A stretch of DNA of 64,000 nucleotides from Rhinopithecus roxellana (lineage: Eukaryota > Chordata > Mammalia > Primates > Cercopithecidae): positions 98,044,759-98,108,758 of the forward strand of contig NC_044559.1 in assembly GCF_007565055.1 (NCBI RefSeq), given 5' to 3'. Each line of letters begins with the position of its first letter. The stretch's first letter is position 1. Of the stretch, positions 32,356 to 43,919 are shown one piece after another. A model generated the notes under the pieces. It did no database searches, was not told the DNA's origin, and saw only the letters and a list, made by a program, of their open reading frames with translations. The position numbers were made by a program, and so were the translations under genes.

Positions 32356-33697
32356 CTTTTTAACAGTTTAACAAACCTTTAATTCCAAAACAAAGTAATC
32401 TAGAATGGTCAGTAATGTACAACATGTAATGTACAACATACTTGCATGTTTCTTTCATAGGTATCTATGTAATACAAGTTTATTCATATATTTGCAATAT
32501 ACAGTAACCTATCCTAGATAAAAGTCCTAACAGGATGAAAATATTTTCTTACAACTATTACTTTATGCCTATGAAGGATCTGAACTTGTAATGTCCTCCT
32601 GTCTTATATCCAAGTTAATGACAGTGTCCTCTCAAAGTTTTTCAGAAATTATTAATGACCTAATTTCATTTAAAAAATGATTTCAGCAAATATGAAAATA
32701 CAAAATCCTGTTATTCTTTATCCATTCATAATATGAGAAAAAAAAGACATGATACATTCCTCTATAGAAAAAGTGGGTTTAGAGAACGGTTCTGATAGTA
32801 TTTCACATGATAAAGTATCAAAAAGTCTAATAAGCAGCTCCCGTGGCCGGGCGCGGTGGTTCACGCCTGTAATCCCAGCACTTTGGGAGGCGGAGGCGGA
32901 CGGATCAGGAGGTCAGGAGATCGAGAACATCCTGGTTAACACGGTGAAACCCCGTCTCTACTCAAAATACAAAAAAATTAGCCCAGCGTGGTGGCGGGTG
33001 CCTGTAGTCCCAGCTACCCGGGAGGCTGAGGCAGGAGAATGGCAGGAACCCGGGAGGCGGAGCTTGCAGTGAGCCGAAATCGCGCCACTGCACTCCAGCC
33101 TGGGCGACAGAGACTCCGTCTCAAAAAAAAAAAAAAAAAAAATCTAATAAGCAGCCCCCTTGCTCACGGTGATAAAATGATTTCAATGTATTTCTCTTCC
33201 GAATAGCTTAGTAACTCCAAGTGATTTTCAAATTGGGGAGCAGATTACTGGCATTGAGTTCATAAAATTTATATCTATCTTGAAGAGGGACATTATAGAA
33301 ACCGAGAACATCTCTAATCCTGCACAACTGGTGGAGTCTGGAGTTAGGGACTACATGACCCAAGTCATCAGCTGAATGTGCCAAGAGCTTGAACTGTGAA
33401 CAACCATCTTCCAGGGGAATGTCTCACCAATTACTAGGAAGAAATGAGCCAAAAACTTCTTTAACATGATTCCAAACGACTCTGGAGACCTTCAGGTGGT
33501 GTATATGTTTGACTTTGTAAGGGTGGACACACCGGGATAAGTTCTTTTTTCACCTCTTTTACTGTCTCAGCAACCACTGGCTCTTTCTCTTTTCTGGATC
33601 AAGACCAAAATTCTCTTCAGGTGCCCCTGAGACCGTCCACATAAAGGCTCTTCTGAAAATGCCAGACACAGATTGCGCCACCATCTTCAATGAGATC
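32356..33697 (-). pseudogene. MRPL50: Processed pseudogene of MRPL50 (mitochondrial ribosomal protein L50)
   Basis: The parent encodes mL50 of the mitochondrial large ribosomal subunit. On the minus strand, ATG at 33,682-33,684 and TAA at 33,208-33,210 bound 477 bp, exactly 158 codons plus stop, the length I recall for MRPL50. Recognisable stretches include RRAFMWTVSG, YTPPEGLQSRLES, DDLGHVVPNSRLHQ and NLKITWSY at the end. Two compensating frameshifts (about 33,585-33,594 and 33,459-33,469) and TGA at 33,424-33,426 disable it. It has no introns; ATTAAA at 32,378-32,383 and duplicated CATTTCAGCCA at both ends (32,345-32,355; 33,698-33,708) show L1-mediated retrocopying. The 3'UTR is split by an AluY. 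Confidence 0.85.
32845..33142 (+). mobile_element. AluY in the MRPL50 retrocopy 3'UTR
   Basis: A near-complete AluY from GGCCGGGCGCGGTGGTTCAC to poly(A), with ACACGGTGAAACCCCGTC and GGAGCTTGCAGTGAGCC. The 17-bp target-site duplication is TCTAATAAGCAGCTCCC (32,826-32,842) and TCTAATAAGCAGCCCCC (33,143-33,159). It is the third layer of nesting here: L1M, then the MRPL50 retrocopy, then AluY. Confidence 0.93.
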
Positions 33698-34985
33698 CAT
33701 TTCAGCCATTCTAATATGAGAGTGTAGGGGTATCTCACTGTGGATTTAATTTGCATTTCCCTAAAGTCTAAAGTTAGTAAGCCTCTTTATATGTGCTTAT
33801 TTGCCATCCTTTTATCTTCTTTGGTGAAGAGTATGTTTAAATCTCCACCATTTTTAATTGGGTTGTCCCTCTTTTTATTTTTGAGTTGTAAAATATCTTC
33901 ATTTATTCTAGGTGAATGTCCTTTGTTTAATATATGTTTTACAAACATGTTTTCCCAATCTGTGGCTCATCTTTTCATTTTTTTTAACAGTTGTTATAAT
34001 TAGAGTTCATGCTTTGTATAATACTTAAAATTTTGCAAATCTCTGGTCACTAAGATTTTCTCACCTATGTTTTTCTCCAGAAGTTTGGCAGTTTTAGATT
34101 TGACAATGGGTTTATAATCCATTTTGAGTTGATTTTTATATATTATATGAGGTAGAGATCAACATTCTGGTTTTTGTTTTTGTTTTTGTTTTATTTTGTT
34201 GTAGTTTTTGCATATGAATATCTATTGCAGAGACACTTCTTGAAAAGATCATTGTTTCCTAATTTGCTTGTCATAGCATCATTACCAAAAATAGGTTTCT
34301 ATGTACTGATCATTTCTGGATTCTCTGTTTTGCTTCATTGATCTTTTGTTTATCCTTACACCAGTAACACATTGTTTTGATTACTGTAACTACCTATAAT
34401 AGTAAGCCTTGAAATCAGGTAGTGATGGCCATTCAACTTTGTTCGTGTTTTTTAAATTTGATATGACTATTCAAAGCCCGGCGAATTTTCATATATATTT
34501 TAAAATCAATCTGTCAATGTCTACAAAAAAATCCTTCTGGAATTGCAATTTGAGTGTGTTAAACCTACAGATTACTTAAGAGAATGTTGTTTTAACAATA
34601 TTATGTTTTGACTCATGAACATGATATATATTCCCCATTCAACTAAGATCTTCTTTAATTGATCTCAGCAATGCTTTATAGTTTTTAGTGTACAAGTCTT
34701 TCACATCTATTGTCAAATTTATTCCTAAGTATTTCCTGTGTTTTGATATTACTATAAATGATATTTTGATTTGCAATTGCTAATTCTTAGTACATAGAAC
34801 CGTAACTAGTTTTTGTATATTGACCTCGTGTCCAGCAACCTTAATGAACTCATTCATTATAGCAGCTCTTTTGTAGATCCTGTAGAATTTCTAAATAGAT
34901 AATCATGTTGCCTCCAAGTATAAGGTAATTTTACTTCTTCTTTTCCTGTGTGTTTGCTTTCAATTTCTTTAATTTCCAAGCTGCT

Positions 34986-35943
34986 TTGCTCTCACTGTCT
35001 GAATTGATAAAAAAGTGTGTGAGGTATCATGGGTCAAATAGACATTGCTCAAAGTAGTTACACTTAAATCATTTTACTGGAAGCCACCCAGAGTCTCAAG
35101 TACAGAAGGAAACCACAGCAGCAACAGGATATGAAGTGGATGGCCTGGAGCAGGAGCTGGGAGCAGGGAAATTGAGGGTGACTGAACTAAAGCCAGATCT
35201 CCAAATGCCAAGGTACCAGCCCCGGGGAGGCTTCCCCCTTGGAGCCTCTACCCCCATGACATCAAAAATTTAGACACTGGACATCCAGTGAGCATCGGTG
35301 ATCAGGCAGTCAGTGTTGGACAGAGAAGTATCAACAACCAACAGAGAGAATAACAAAACCAGTCAGTTAAATAAGGAACTCTTGTCCTCTTCCTCCCTCG
35401 TCTCTGTTCCAACACAATGAAGGGTTTGAGCCCAGAAGAGGGGAGTAGGAAGGGTTAACTGAGTTCATTTTCACCCCCGATATGAGGGAGAGAAATATAG
35501 AATAAAAGATCACATCATGCATCCTCTACCCTGACACACACATATACACTGCCATCCCTGGAGCCACAAGCCTTTCCTATGATAGAGAGAAATTTTTAAA
35601 TCAGATATGAGATTAGAATTTCAAAAAGATCAGATTTCCAATAATCAACGTACCCAGGAAATTGTAAAATTTTCCTAAGATGTCATTAAGGGATCTGCTC
35701 TCCAGCATGAAACGGAGGTTCAACATAGGTCAACATAGGTCAGTGGGGGGCTGTGACAATTGAAAAATAACAATTCAATGTTGTACTCCAACCAGTTAAA
35801 AGGTTAATAATCTAGATGTATGTGACTTAAAGATGTATCTCTATTAAATTAGTTGATTCAGTATAAATAATGAATTTATCTGGACAAAACTTGTTAAAAA
35901 GACCTTCCTGTTAGATGCTAGAACAACCTTTGCCAAAGTGGCA
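34986..35943. other. Unique sequence, moderately GC-rich at about 35,080-35,450
   Basis: No repeat family or protein recognised. It contains the tandem nuclear-receptor-like half-sites listed separately. Confidence 0.45.
35727..35742 (+). promoter_or_regulatory. Exact DR4 nuclear-receptor motif (candidate)
   Basis: Two perfect AGGTCA half-sites in the same direction with a 4-bp spacer (AGGTCA-ACAT-AGGTCA), produced by tandem copies of the 10-mer CAACATAGGT. A near half-site AGGTTCA precedes at the same kind of spacing (35,716-35,722). DR4 is the class bound by TR, LXR, CAR or PXR with RXR. Sequence alone does not show it is used. Confidence 0.5.
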
Positions 35944-35948
35944 GACCC

Positions 35949-36304
35949 TGATATGGTTTGGCTGTGTCCCCACCCAAATCTCATCTGAAATTGTCACTCC
36001 CACAATCCCCATATGTCATGGGAGGAACCTGGTGGAAGGTGACTGAATTATGGGGGCGGGTCTTTCCTATGCTGTTCTCATGATAGTGAATGAGTCTCAT
36101 GCGATCTAATGGTTTTAAAAATGGGAGTTTCCCAGCACAAGCTCTCTTTTGTCTGCCACCGTGTGAGATGTGCCTTTCGCCTGTCATCATAATTGTGAGG
36201 CCTCCCTAGCCATGTGGAACTGTAAGTCCAGCAAGCCTCTTTCTTTTGTAAATTGCCCAGTCTAGGGTATATCTTCATCAGCAGTGTGAAAACAGACTAA
36301 TACA
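35949..36304 (+). mobile_element. Solo MaLR LTR (THE1/MSTA type)
   Basis: TGATATGGTTTGGCTGTGTC at the start, ATTATGGGGGCGGGTC and TTGTGAGGCCTCCCTAGCCA inside, and AACAGACTAATACA at the end are those of THE1/MSTA LTRs. The 356-bp unit is flanked by GACCC at 35,944-35,948 and 36,305-36,309, the 5-bp duplication of ERVL-type elements. Confidence 0.92.
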
Positions 36305-36309
36305 GACCC

Positions 36310-37186
36310 CATGCCCTGGGACCCTTTGAACAGGGCTGGAGGAAGCAGCTGCAAGCTTTCAAAGCAAGTAGTCTTACAGAATGAGAGGATTTAGGTAAAT
36401 GCATTTGTTGGGCCTCTATCCCCTTAACAGTAAAGAGAAAAAGATTGTAGTGTATTCTCTCTGATCGTCTTAGTTCTACTTTCTTTGCTTTTATAAAATG
36501 GCCAAATAATATTTTCCTCCTGCTTTTACATGTTTGGGATTTATCTCAAAAAGAATCATCCATTCCTCAAATACACCATGCCTATGCATGCCTATGAACT
36601 TCAGCACATGTTTCTCCCTTGCTTCTTTCCCACTCACCACCTGGAAAACATTCCCTCATCCTTCAAGCTCAGCTTCTGTGAATCTTTCTCACCCCCTCCC
36701 CATGTGAGAATGTCTGCTGCCCTTCTCTGATTCTCACAGCACTCAGTTTATTCCTCCATGCAAAGAGATTTTTTTTAAAGATATTGAGTCATATCTGCTG
36801 TCTTCTCTTTAATCCATCCCTCCTTTCAATAGAAAACTCAGCTTCTGACCAGTTTACAAGCAATTCTCCATGATATAAACTTTAGGTAATGGAAGAACAA
36901 AAATGGTGAAAGCAATCAGAGAGGCTATGCTGATCTATGTAGTAGAAAGATAACCTGAGAGGGAACTGGAGAGCATCAAAGAATCCTGCATGAGCCAACT
37001 TTGAGGGAGATTTTGGGGGAGTTTTCAGTGAAAGAGAAAAGAGCTTTCAACAAATGGTGCTGGAATAGTTAGATATTTCTATGCCAAAAGGGTACCTCTG
37101 TACCATAGCAACTTTGCAGATATGAGGCATGCAAGTAGGAGAGGAAGTGGATGTTTTGTTACATTGTATAAATGAGACTGCTTTTA
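36310..37186. other. Unique sequence, nothing recognised
   Basis: Short open frames only, none resembling a known protein. Confidence 0.45.
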
Positions 37187-37195
37187 GCATTCTTT

Positions 37196-37421
37196 TTTTT
37201 TTTTTAATTTTTGTGGGTACATAGTAGGTGTATATATTTGTGGGTTACACTGGAAATCTTTTGATAGAGGCATATAATTCATAATAATCACATCAGAGTA
37301 AATGTAGTATCCATCATCTCAAGCATTTATTTTTGTGTTACAAACAGTCCAATTATACATTTAGTTATTTTTAAATGTACAATTAAATTATTTTTTACTA
37401 CAATGACCCTGTTGTGCTTTG
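37196..37421 (-). mobile_element. Short 5'-truncated L1 3' end (L1PB/L1MA type)
   Basis: Poly(T), then TTTTGTGGGTACATAGTAGG, ATAATAATCACATCAGAGTA, GTATCCATCATCTCAAGCAT and CAATGACCCTGTTGTGC, is the reverse of an L1 3'UTR. The target-site duplication GCATTCTTT is exact (37,187-37,195; 37,422-37,430). The junction CTTT/AAAA fits the L1 endonuclease preference. Confidence 0.9.
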
Positions 37422-37804
37422 GCATTCTTTAAAAACCTTCCATAGAGTTGAAATTGCTTTTCAGTCATTCTACACTTAAACTATTGTGCCTTTGAACATG
37501 ACGGTGTAGTGAGGTTGGGGCTATATTCTGGTGACATCTGTCTCGTAAATCTTAGCAACTTGAAATTTTTACTTACATGTCTGTTCCCTTCTTTTAACCC
37601 TCCACTCCCACTCCACACTCTCCTTGAGAGCAAGGACTTTGTCTTATTTATTCATTTCCCCTTCCCCAAGACTAGAATCTGATGACAGCAGTGAATGAAT
37701 GATTCCCCTAGGAAATGAGACTGTTTCTGGAACTCTACATACAGCCCACAATGGGTTCTAGAGGAATTGCCTGGAAACTCACCAAATGGATACACAAGGG
37801 AATG

Positions 37805-38162
37805 TGATGTTGTTCGGAGGCTTGTCCTTTCCAAATCTCATGTGGAAAGGTGACCCCCAGTGGTAGGTGTTTGGGTCATGGGATTCCTCATGAATGGCTT
37901 GGTACCATCCTTGTGGTAATGAGTGAGTTTTCACTCTGTTAGTTCATGTGAGAGCTGGTTGTTTAATGAGCCTGGCTCTCACCATGTGACACACCTGCTC
38001 CCCTTCACCTTCAGCCATGATTGTAGGCTTCCTGAGGCTTCACCAGAAGCAGATAGTGGTACCGTGCTCCTTGTACAGTCTGTAGAAGCATGAGCCAAAA
38101 CAAACTTCTTTTCTTTATAAATTACCCACCTTAGGTATTCCTTTCTGGCAATGAACTAACAC
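37805..38162 (+). mobile_element. MaLR LTR (MSTB/MSTD type)
   Basis: GGTGTTTGGGTCATGGGATT, CCTCATGAATGGCTTGGTAC, GAGAGCTGGTTGTTTAATGA, CCATGTGACACACCTGCTCC, GAGGCTTCACCAGAAGCAGA and TTATAAATTACCCACCTTAGG match MST-type LTRs in order. Its first 30 bases are degraded. Confidence 0.85.
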
Positions 38163-38164
38163 AG

Positions 38165-38375
38165 AAGGCTTAAGGGCTCTGGGGTCAAACAGGTCTGGAT
38201 TCCAATCCCATTTCTGCCACTTAGGAGTTGTGGGACTTCTAACTCTTTAAGTCTCTCTAGAGTTCCCTCAACTGTAAAATGGTGGCAATCATTGTACCTG
38301 CAACATACAGTTATTATGAGAATTAAATACATTAACATATGTTAAATGCTAAGTACAATGCCTGACACGTGCAAG
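38165..38375 (+). repeat. MIR
   Basis: CTGGATTCCAATCCCATTTC, CTGCCACTTAGGAGTTGTGG, CTCAACTGTAAAATGGTGGC and CTAAGTACAATGCCTGACAC give the full MIR order. Confidence 0.82.
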
Positions 38376-40599
38376 CATGTATAGTATAGAGAAAGGTGTA
38401 TAAAGACATACTATATCTATATATATTCAAATATATACAGATGTACTCAGCTTCTGTTCTAAACCCTCCCTTAAAAATGCCCTTAGCTTTTAGATATGTA
38501 TATATTAAATCTGGTATTTAATATATTATGTATATATATATTAATATACACAGACATATTTTATTTCTATAAAGAAAGAAACATATCAGCAATAACACCA
38601 TCACAATTATTTATAAGTATGTTTAACTGACTGAAAGAGAACATTAGGCACACGAAACCTGAATGTATAAATCACTTTAAACCATTAATGTAACTCATTT
38701 TGCATCATACGCATATCTGTCAGGCAAAGGTTAATAGAGAGTTTATGAAATTTGGAATGCAATTAAGTCTCACAGGAATCTCAGCTGGAGGCCATGCCAG
38801 TTTCTATGGCAACCAAAGGGCTCAGGCAAGAAGTGGGGGAGGGGGAATTAATTTAAAGGCAAGATAAGCACATAAATACAGCTCTTGCCTACCTTTTCTT
38901 CCGAGCTCCGATAAACAATCCTTGCTGCCTTTAAATTATTATGCACAGTCAAGTGTAAGTCAGATTGGTTTTTCATTTCCTAGAATTAAATACATTTTCC
39001 CAAATGTTTAAAGGTGATTTCAGTTTTTTAAAATGTATCACTTCTCTGGATATCCAGTTTATAAGTGTGTCAGGTGTAGTCTCAAATTCCTTGGGGGTAA
39101 AAAGGAGAGAAGATAAAAAGAACAGAACAAGATGTTGAAGATGATTAGGGGATACTGTGAATAACCTTCTCAACACCAGCTAATGAGGCTTTACTTAGGA
39201 TCTCAGAAGTTGCAATCAGACCAAAGGGAGAAAATATGGCCACAAACAAAATTGGTTTTCCTGTCACGAATTTTATAACATCACTGAATTGAAAGAGACT
39301 TTAGCAACCACCGAGTCAAAAGATTTAATTTTATCACCAAAAACACTTAGCTTAAGTAGTTAACTAAGCACAAGTATGGCTGGAATTCAGGAATCTCGAC
39401 TCCTGACTGCAGCTTGCTTTGTGTTCCATACTCTACTTTCTTCTCCTTCACTTCTTTCTTGTATGTAGAGTTCAGGAACATTGTTAACATTTTCCATCAC
39501 AAGTAGTTTCCAACTGTTGAATTTCCTGATCTCCAGATTATTGTATATGATCTGATTTGTTTTTTAAAACCAGATGAATCTTATTTTGGTATACTCCACC
39601 TAAGCTCTTAACTTGGTTCACATTTGGCAAGTAATTTCCACTTTGCCATGAACATTGGTTTATGGAAGTTCTACAATTGCTCGTCTGTTTTAAGCTGTCA
39701 AGCCAGCAGCTCCATGTTCATGGGCAGCAACGTGCACCTGTCTGTGCCCCATGCAGTCTGCGTAAGGAGACACTGAAAAAGAGAAGGGTTTGGGGAAATT
39801 CCCATAAGAGACACAAGATATTGACAAAAGATAGACATCACGGCTGTTCCAAATTCGAGTCTCTAAGAGGTAAACTTGCAAGTGGAAGTCATCCTCCAAG
39901 GTTTAAAACTATGTTTGGGCTGTATTTGTCGTGGAGTTATGAGGACCTCAAGATTTTGGCATAGTAAGGAAGATCAAATTGCCAAAAGAAAGAACCAACT
40001 GTGGTGACAGTGGTTGGAGTGAAAACCTCAGGCTCACTTGGCTGAATCTCTTGTCAGGAATCTCTCCTGACTGTCCAGTGGTTGATCAGCTCTGATAAAG
40101 CTGCGCTGTCTTGAAAAGTTTCTGCTCCGTGCACTTTTCCTCAGCACCAAGGCCATGGAATATTTGAGATTACTATGGGAAGCTGGTTGGAATGAACCAA
40201 CCCTTGTTCTTTGAAGTTGAGAGTCAAGAACACAAGACAGCCAAAGACTCTTAAGAAAATCCTGTTGTATAGTCTCAAATTTTTATTCTGTGACCTCGAG
40301 TTATTAGGGGAAGAAAAAAAATGTGATAAGGAAAAATAGAAGAGTGTGTAATTCAGCCAGCATTGTTAAAACAGTGAGTGCCTGCTACCTTCCCAGGGTT
40401 TAACAAAATCTGTTGTTTCTTTGTTTCAAATAAATAAACTAGATAAATTCTGTAGTGGAAAACTTATGGTGACTTCTCTGGGTCTCTGCCCATGTGTAAA
40501 AAGGGTGTTTGGTACAAGTGAGGAGATAGATAGCTGGACTAGAATCCAAATCTCAATCTCAAAGACTGAGAAAGGATATCAAAAGTTCAGAGCAGATGT
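38376..40599. other. Unique sequence with an AT-rich patch and a possible regulatory module
   Basis: An AT-rich stretch (TATATAT-type) lies at about 38,405-38,560. From about 38,700 to 38,960 the sequence is more balanced and holds an X-box-like site. No gene was recognised up to the MIR at 40,600, and the open frame at 39,662-39,964 (100 codons) has no known relative that I recognise. Confidence 0.45.
38800..38813 (+). promoter_or_regulatory. X-box-like (RFX) motif, candidate
   Basis: GTTTCTATGGCAAC differs from the palindromic RFX X-box GTTNCCATGGNAAC at one defined position and keeps the strong ATGGCAAC half. It is a candidate only; chance occurrence is possible. Confidence 0.4.
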
Positions 40600-40720
40600 C
40601 AACCTTACCAATCTCTATAAGCCACAACTTCTTTCTTCTCACTCATAAAATGGGAACTATCCCTGCCAAGCCTACCTCACAATGTTATTATGTAGGTAAA
40701 ATGAAATTGTAATTGGAGAT
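40600..40720 (+). repeat. MIR fragment
   Basis: TTCTCACTCATAAAATGGGA, CTATCCCTGCCAAGCCTACC and TCACAATGTTATTATGTAGG match the MIR centre. Confidence 0.6.
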
Positions 40721-40823
40721 GTTCTTATTTATTGTGACAGGCACCCTGGGTGTAGAGACACTGTTTGCCCTCCCTCTAATAGGGACACTTGTGTTTCTAT
40801 TATTATTTATTTGTTTATTTTCT

Positions 40824-41111
40824 TTGAGATGGAGTATCACTCTGTCACCCAGGCTGGAATGCAGTGGCTCAATCTCAGCTCACTGCAACGTCCACCTCCT
40901 GGGTTTAAGTGATTCTCCTGCCTCAGTCTCCCAAGTACCTGGGATTATAGATGCCCACCACCATACCCAGTTAATTTTTATATTTTTTGTAGAGATGGGG
41001 TTTCACCATGTTGGCCAGGCTGGTCTCAAACTCCTGAGCTCAAGCAATCTGCCCACCTGCCTCAGCCTCCCAAAATGATGGGATTACAGGAGTGAGCCGC
41101 CGTGCCCAGCC
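40824..41111 (-). mobile_element. AluS
   Basis: A complete reverse-strand Alu: TTTGAGATGGAGTATCACTC at the tail end, CACTGCAACGTCCACCTCCT, CATGTTGGCCAGGCTGGTCT and GCCGCCGTGCCCAGCC at its 5' end. Several CpG positions have decayed, in line with AluS age. No convincing target-site duplication was found. Confidence 0.9.
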
Positions 41112-42279
41112 AACAGTTATAAAGGACACTTCTCTACCCACAGCCTCTACTGAATAGGCGGCCATGATTTTTCATGTGACCGTATCAACTTTCACATGCC
41201 CACTCAGTCCCAGATGACATGAAAAGCCACCACTCTAACATTTGGCCAAGGATCTTGGTGGCCTTGCTCAAAACAATAAACTGAGTCAATCAGACAAAAT
41301 TTCCCAGAAATTTGAACCAAAAAACGTGGAAAACAATTTGTGTGTGACCGGTGGGAACTGTACCTAAAAAATATCCAAACAGACTGAGCAAGCTTACATT
41401 AGGAGAAGCAGAAAGCATGAGGAAGGAGGAGTCAGCTGGTAGCAGGACAGAAAAGAGACGTGAGGAGGGGAACCAAGCCCACCGAGAGCAAAGCACAGAA
41501 CTGGAGACCCAGGAGCTGCTGCCACCAGGGTTCCAAGAGGCCTTCTGGAAACACCAGGCACTAAATGTTGCTTATCCCACATTCTAGATAGTTCTCTCCA
41601 GCTCTTCTACTGTCACCTGGGTCCATTATTTTAAAATTAATTAATTAATTAATATCCTCCCATTATTCAACATAAATTCTTAAACCCACTTCACATGAGC
41701 TAATTTGAGTAGGTCTCTGCAACAAAAGAGTCTGAAAAATGGTTGCTAGTTAACTGACCCTCACTCTTGGCTTATAAACATGACTTTGTTGAAGTGTTAT
41801 AGTAATAGTTTATCTGAGTGCCTAGACCTGATAAGTTTGTGTATAGCCGAACAGGCAGCAACTTGATGAGTTGAGCCTGATTGATCACAGATGTTCTTCC
41901 TTGCAAGCACAGCCCTCTTCCCTGCTGCTGCCCATACCCACACATACCCCTATACTATTTCCTCAAGTTTCTGACATTAGTACGTCTTATCCTAGACAAG
42001 GCATTTTATTTCCCCCATTTGGGAAAGTAACACATTAGTTAGCTAACCTATTAAGAGGTATTTGTTTATATGATCAGATCTTTTCCTGTCTGTTAACACA
42101 AAAACAGTACATGAAATAGGAACTTAGGGATGCAGGAATGACTCAGTGAGGTTAATGGGACTGTAGAAACCAGGTGAATTGCCAATGGCCAAATAAAGGT
42201 CCCAAGAGAGCAGGAACTTGGTTTTTACCTGTGGATCACATATTACCACAATCCACAGAAAAGGCACAGAAAAAAAGTG
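41112..42279. other. Unique sequence, nothing recognised
   Basis: A short ATTA repeat occurs at 41,638-41,654. No gene or RNA was recognised. Confidence 0.45.
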
Positions 42280-42470
42280 TTGTAGAATGTTAGAATGAGA
42301 AGAGACCTCTGAGATCACCCATTCCATCCATCTGAGGGTAAGAAAATGGGCAGGACAGGCAGGTCCCATAACTTATCCAATACATACCATCATAATAAGA
42401 AGCCTTATGAACAGAGATCAGAGAGAACTCAAAAGCAGAACCTGCTTTCCTGGCTGAGACCCTCCCCATT
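42280..42470 (-). repeat. MIR fragment, reverse orientation
   Basis: GTTGTAGAATGTTAGAATGA, AGACCTCTGAGATCACCCAT and TAAGAAAATGGGCAGG match the reverse of MIR ('tagaatgttagagctgg..gagatcatctagtcc'). Confidence 0.6.
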
Positions 42471-43283
42471 GCTATCTCATTCACTCACTGACAAAGTTTT
42501 ATCAAGATCTTGATGGCCACATTTTAGAAATAAGACTTCCTGAAATAACTGTGCATATCTCACCTACCTGAGGACAGTGGCATTCTAAAAGTAGAAGCTT
42601 GTTGCTTGAGAGGGACTTAACAAGACTCACAGAGATTCTGTAATGCCACATTTCCCAGCCTGATCTTTCACAACCAGGGACAACATCCAGGGTGATTTGC
42701 AGGGGTTGACTTATGTTTACACATAGATAAAGGTCAATGAAGCAAACTGCAGAACTTCTTTTCCAGTTTCTACTTTTCTAGCTTCAGCAGAGCTGCCTCT
42801 TATTTTTAGTTTGAGAGAAAAGCAGCTAATGACCATGAACTTTCTGATTTTCTGATTTGAATCTCCCACTCAGCCTCTGCTGATGATTGATGGCTCTTGG
42901 CATTTTTCTCTGCTTTCATTCTTTCTCCTTGTAATACTCACAGGATGGTGACTTTCCTATGGCTGCTACATTTTCTTGCCTTCTCTATGTCACTCACACA
43001 ATATACAAAGAGATGCTCTCACTTGGCTCTGCATTCTCAGGTTTATCCAGTAATTGGGTCCCTAAAAAAGTGTTCTGAGTATTTCAGGATACTTTCCAGA
43101 TGGTTGTGTGATTCGTACTATTAACTATTGAACCATTTTCATTGTTCCAAGCTTCTCTCCAAAAAGATTTTAAGATATAATCCTTCAAACTTTCAGTTCT
43201 AACAGCATCATAATGACAATCATGAGTAACAAATTGCAAAATTTCCAAGGCAAGTCTCCTGATGAGTTCTGAATGAGTCCTTG
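42471..43283. other. Unique sequence, nothing recognised
   Basis: No repeat or coding signature I can support. Confidence 0.45.
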
Positions 43284-43697
43284 TATTAGGCCATTCTTGC
43301 ATTGCTATAAAGAAATGCCTGAGAGTGGGTAACTTATAAGAAAAGAGGTTTAATTGGCTCACAGTTCTGCAGGCTGCACAGGAAGCATAGTGCTGGCATC
43401 TGCTTCTGTGGGGGCCTCAGGAAGATCTTACTCATGGCAGAATGTGAAACAGGAGCAGGCACATCACATGGCCAGAGCAGGAGCAAGAGAGAGAGAATGG
43501 GGTGGGAGGGGCCCCACACTTTTGAACAACCAGATCTCATATGAAATCAGAAAAAGAGCTCACTTACCCACCAAGGAGATAGTCTGTCATTCATGAGGAA
43601 TCTGCCCCAGTGATCCAAACACCTCCCACCAGGCCCCATCTCCAATATTGGGGATTACATTTCAACATGGGTGGGAACAAATATCCAAACTGTATCA
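43284..43697 (-). mobile_element. MaLR LTR (MST type), reverse orientation
   Basis: TGTATTAGGCCATTCTTGCA, GAAATGCCTGAGAGTGGGTA, GCTCACAGTTCTGCAGGCTG, GGAAGCATAGTGCTGGCATC, ACCTCCCACCAGGCCCCATC and AACATGGGTGGGAACAA follow the reverse complement of an MST LTR. The purine-rich AGAGAGAGAGAATGG block is also typical. Confidence 0.88.
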
Positions 43698-43919
43698 GTC
43701 AATAATTATTATTCAATAATATCTTTCAGGTCTCCCAGAAAACTTCAGTTGCCTTTGCAAAGTTATGCGCTAACTATTCAGAAAGCATGCTAATATTGCA
43801 ATGTTAACTGCATTGGATTCCATAAATGTAATGCTGGGTATGCTTCACTGCAGCCTATTTCTGTGGCAGTTGATGCTTGATGGAATGAAACCAAAACATT
43901 CAGTCTTTCTGGAGAGCAC

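Larger units (their letters stand above)
30850..34985 (-). mobile_element. L1M relic, reverse orientation, broken by two insertions
   Basis: Three collinear blocks belong to one old L1. The first, 30,850-31,153, is 3'UTR-type (GAGATATAATTAGCATATAA). The second, 31,952-32,344, has CATCCATATTCTTATGTGTA and TCCCACCAGCAGTGTATGAG. The third, 33,709-34,985, is ORF2 reverse-transcriptase region in reverse (GTGTAGGGGTATCTCACTGT, TATTCCTAAGTATTTCCTGT, GTCCAGCAACCTTAATGAAC). A solo LTR and a processed pseudogene separate them. Reading across each insertion restores the L1 order. Confidence 0.82.

Noticed and set aside
39662..39964. 100-codon open frame as a possible small gene
   Set aside because: No known domain, and an overlapping frame lies on the other strand; the length is within what chance gives in 64 kb.
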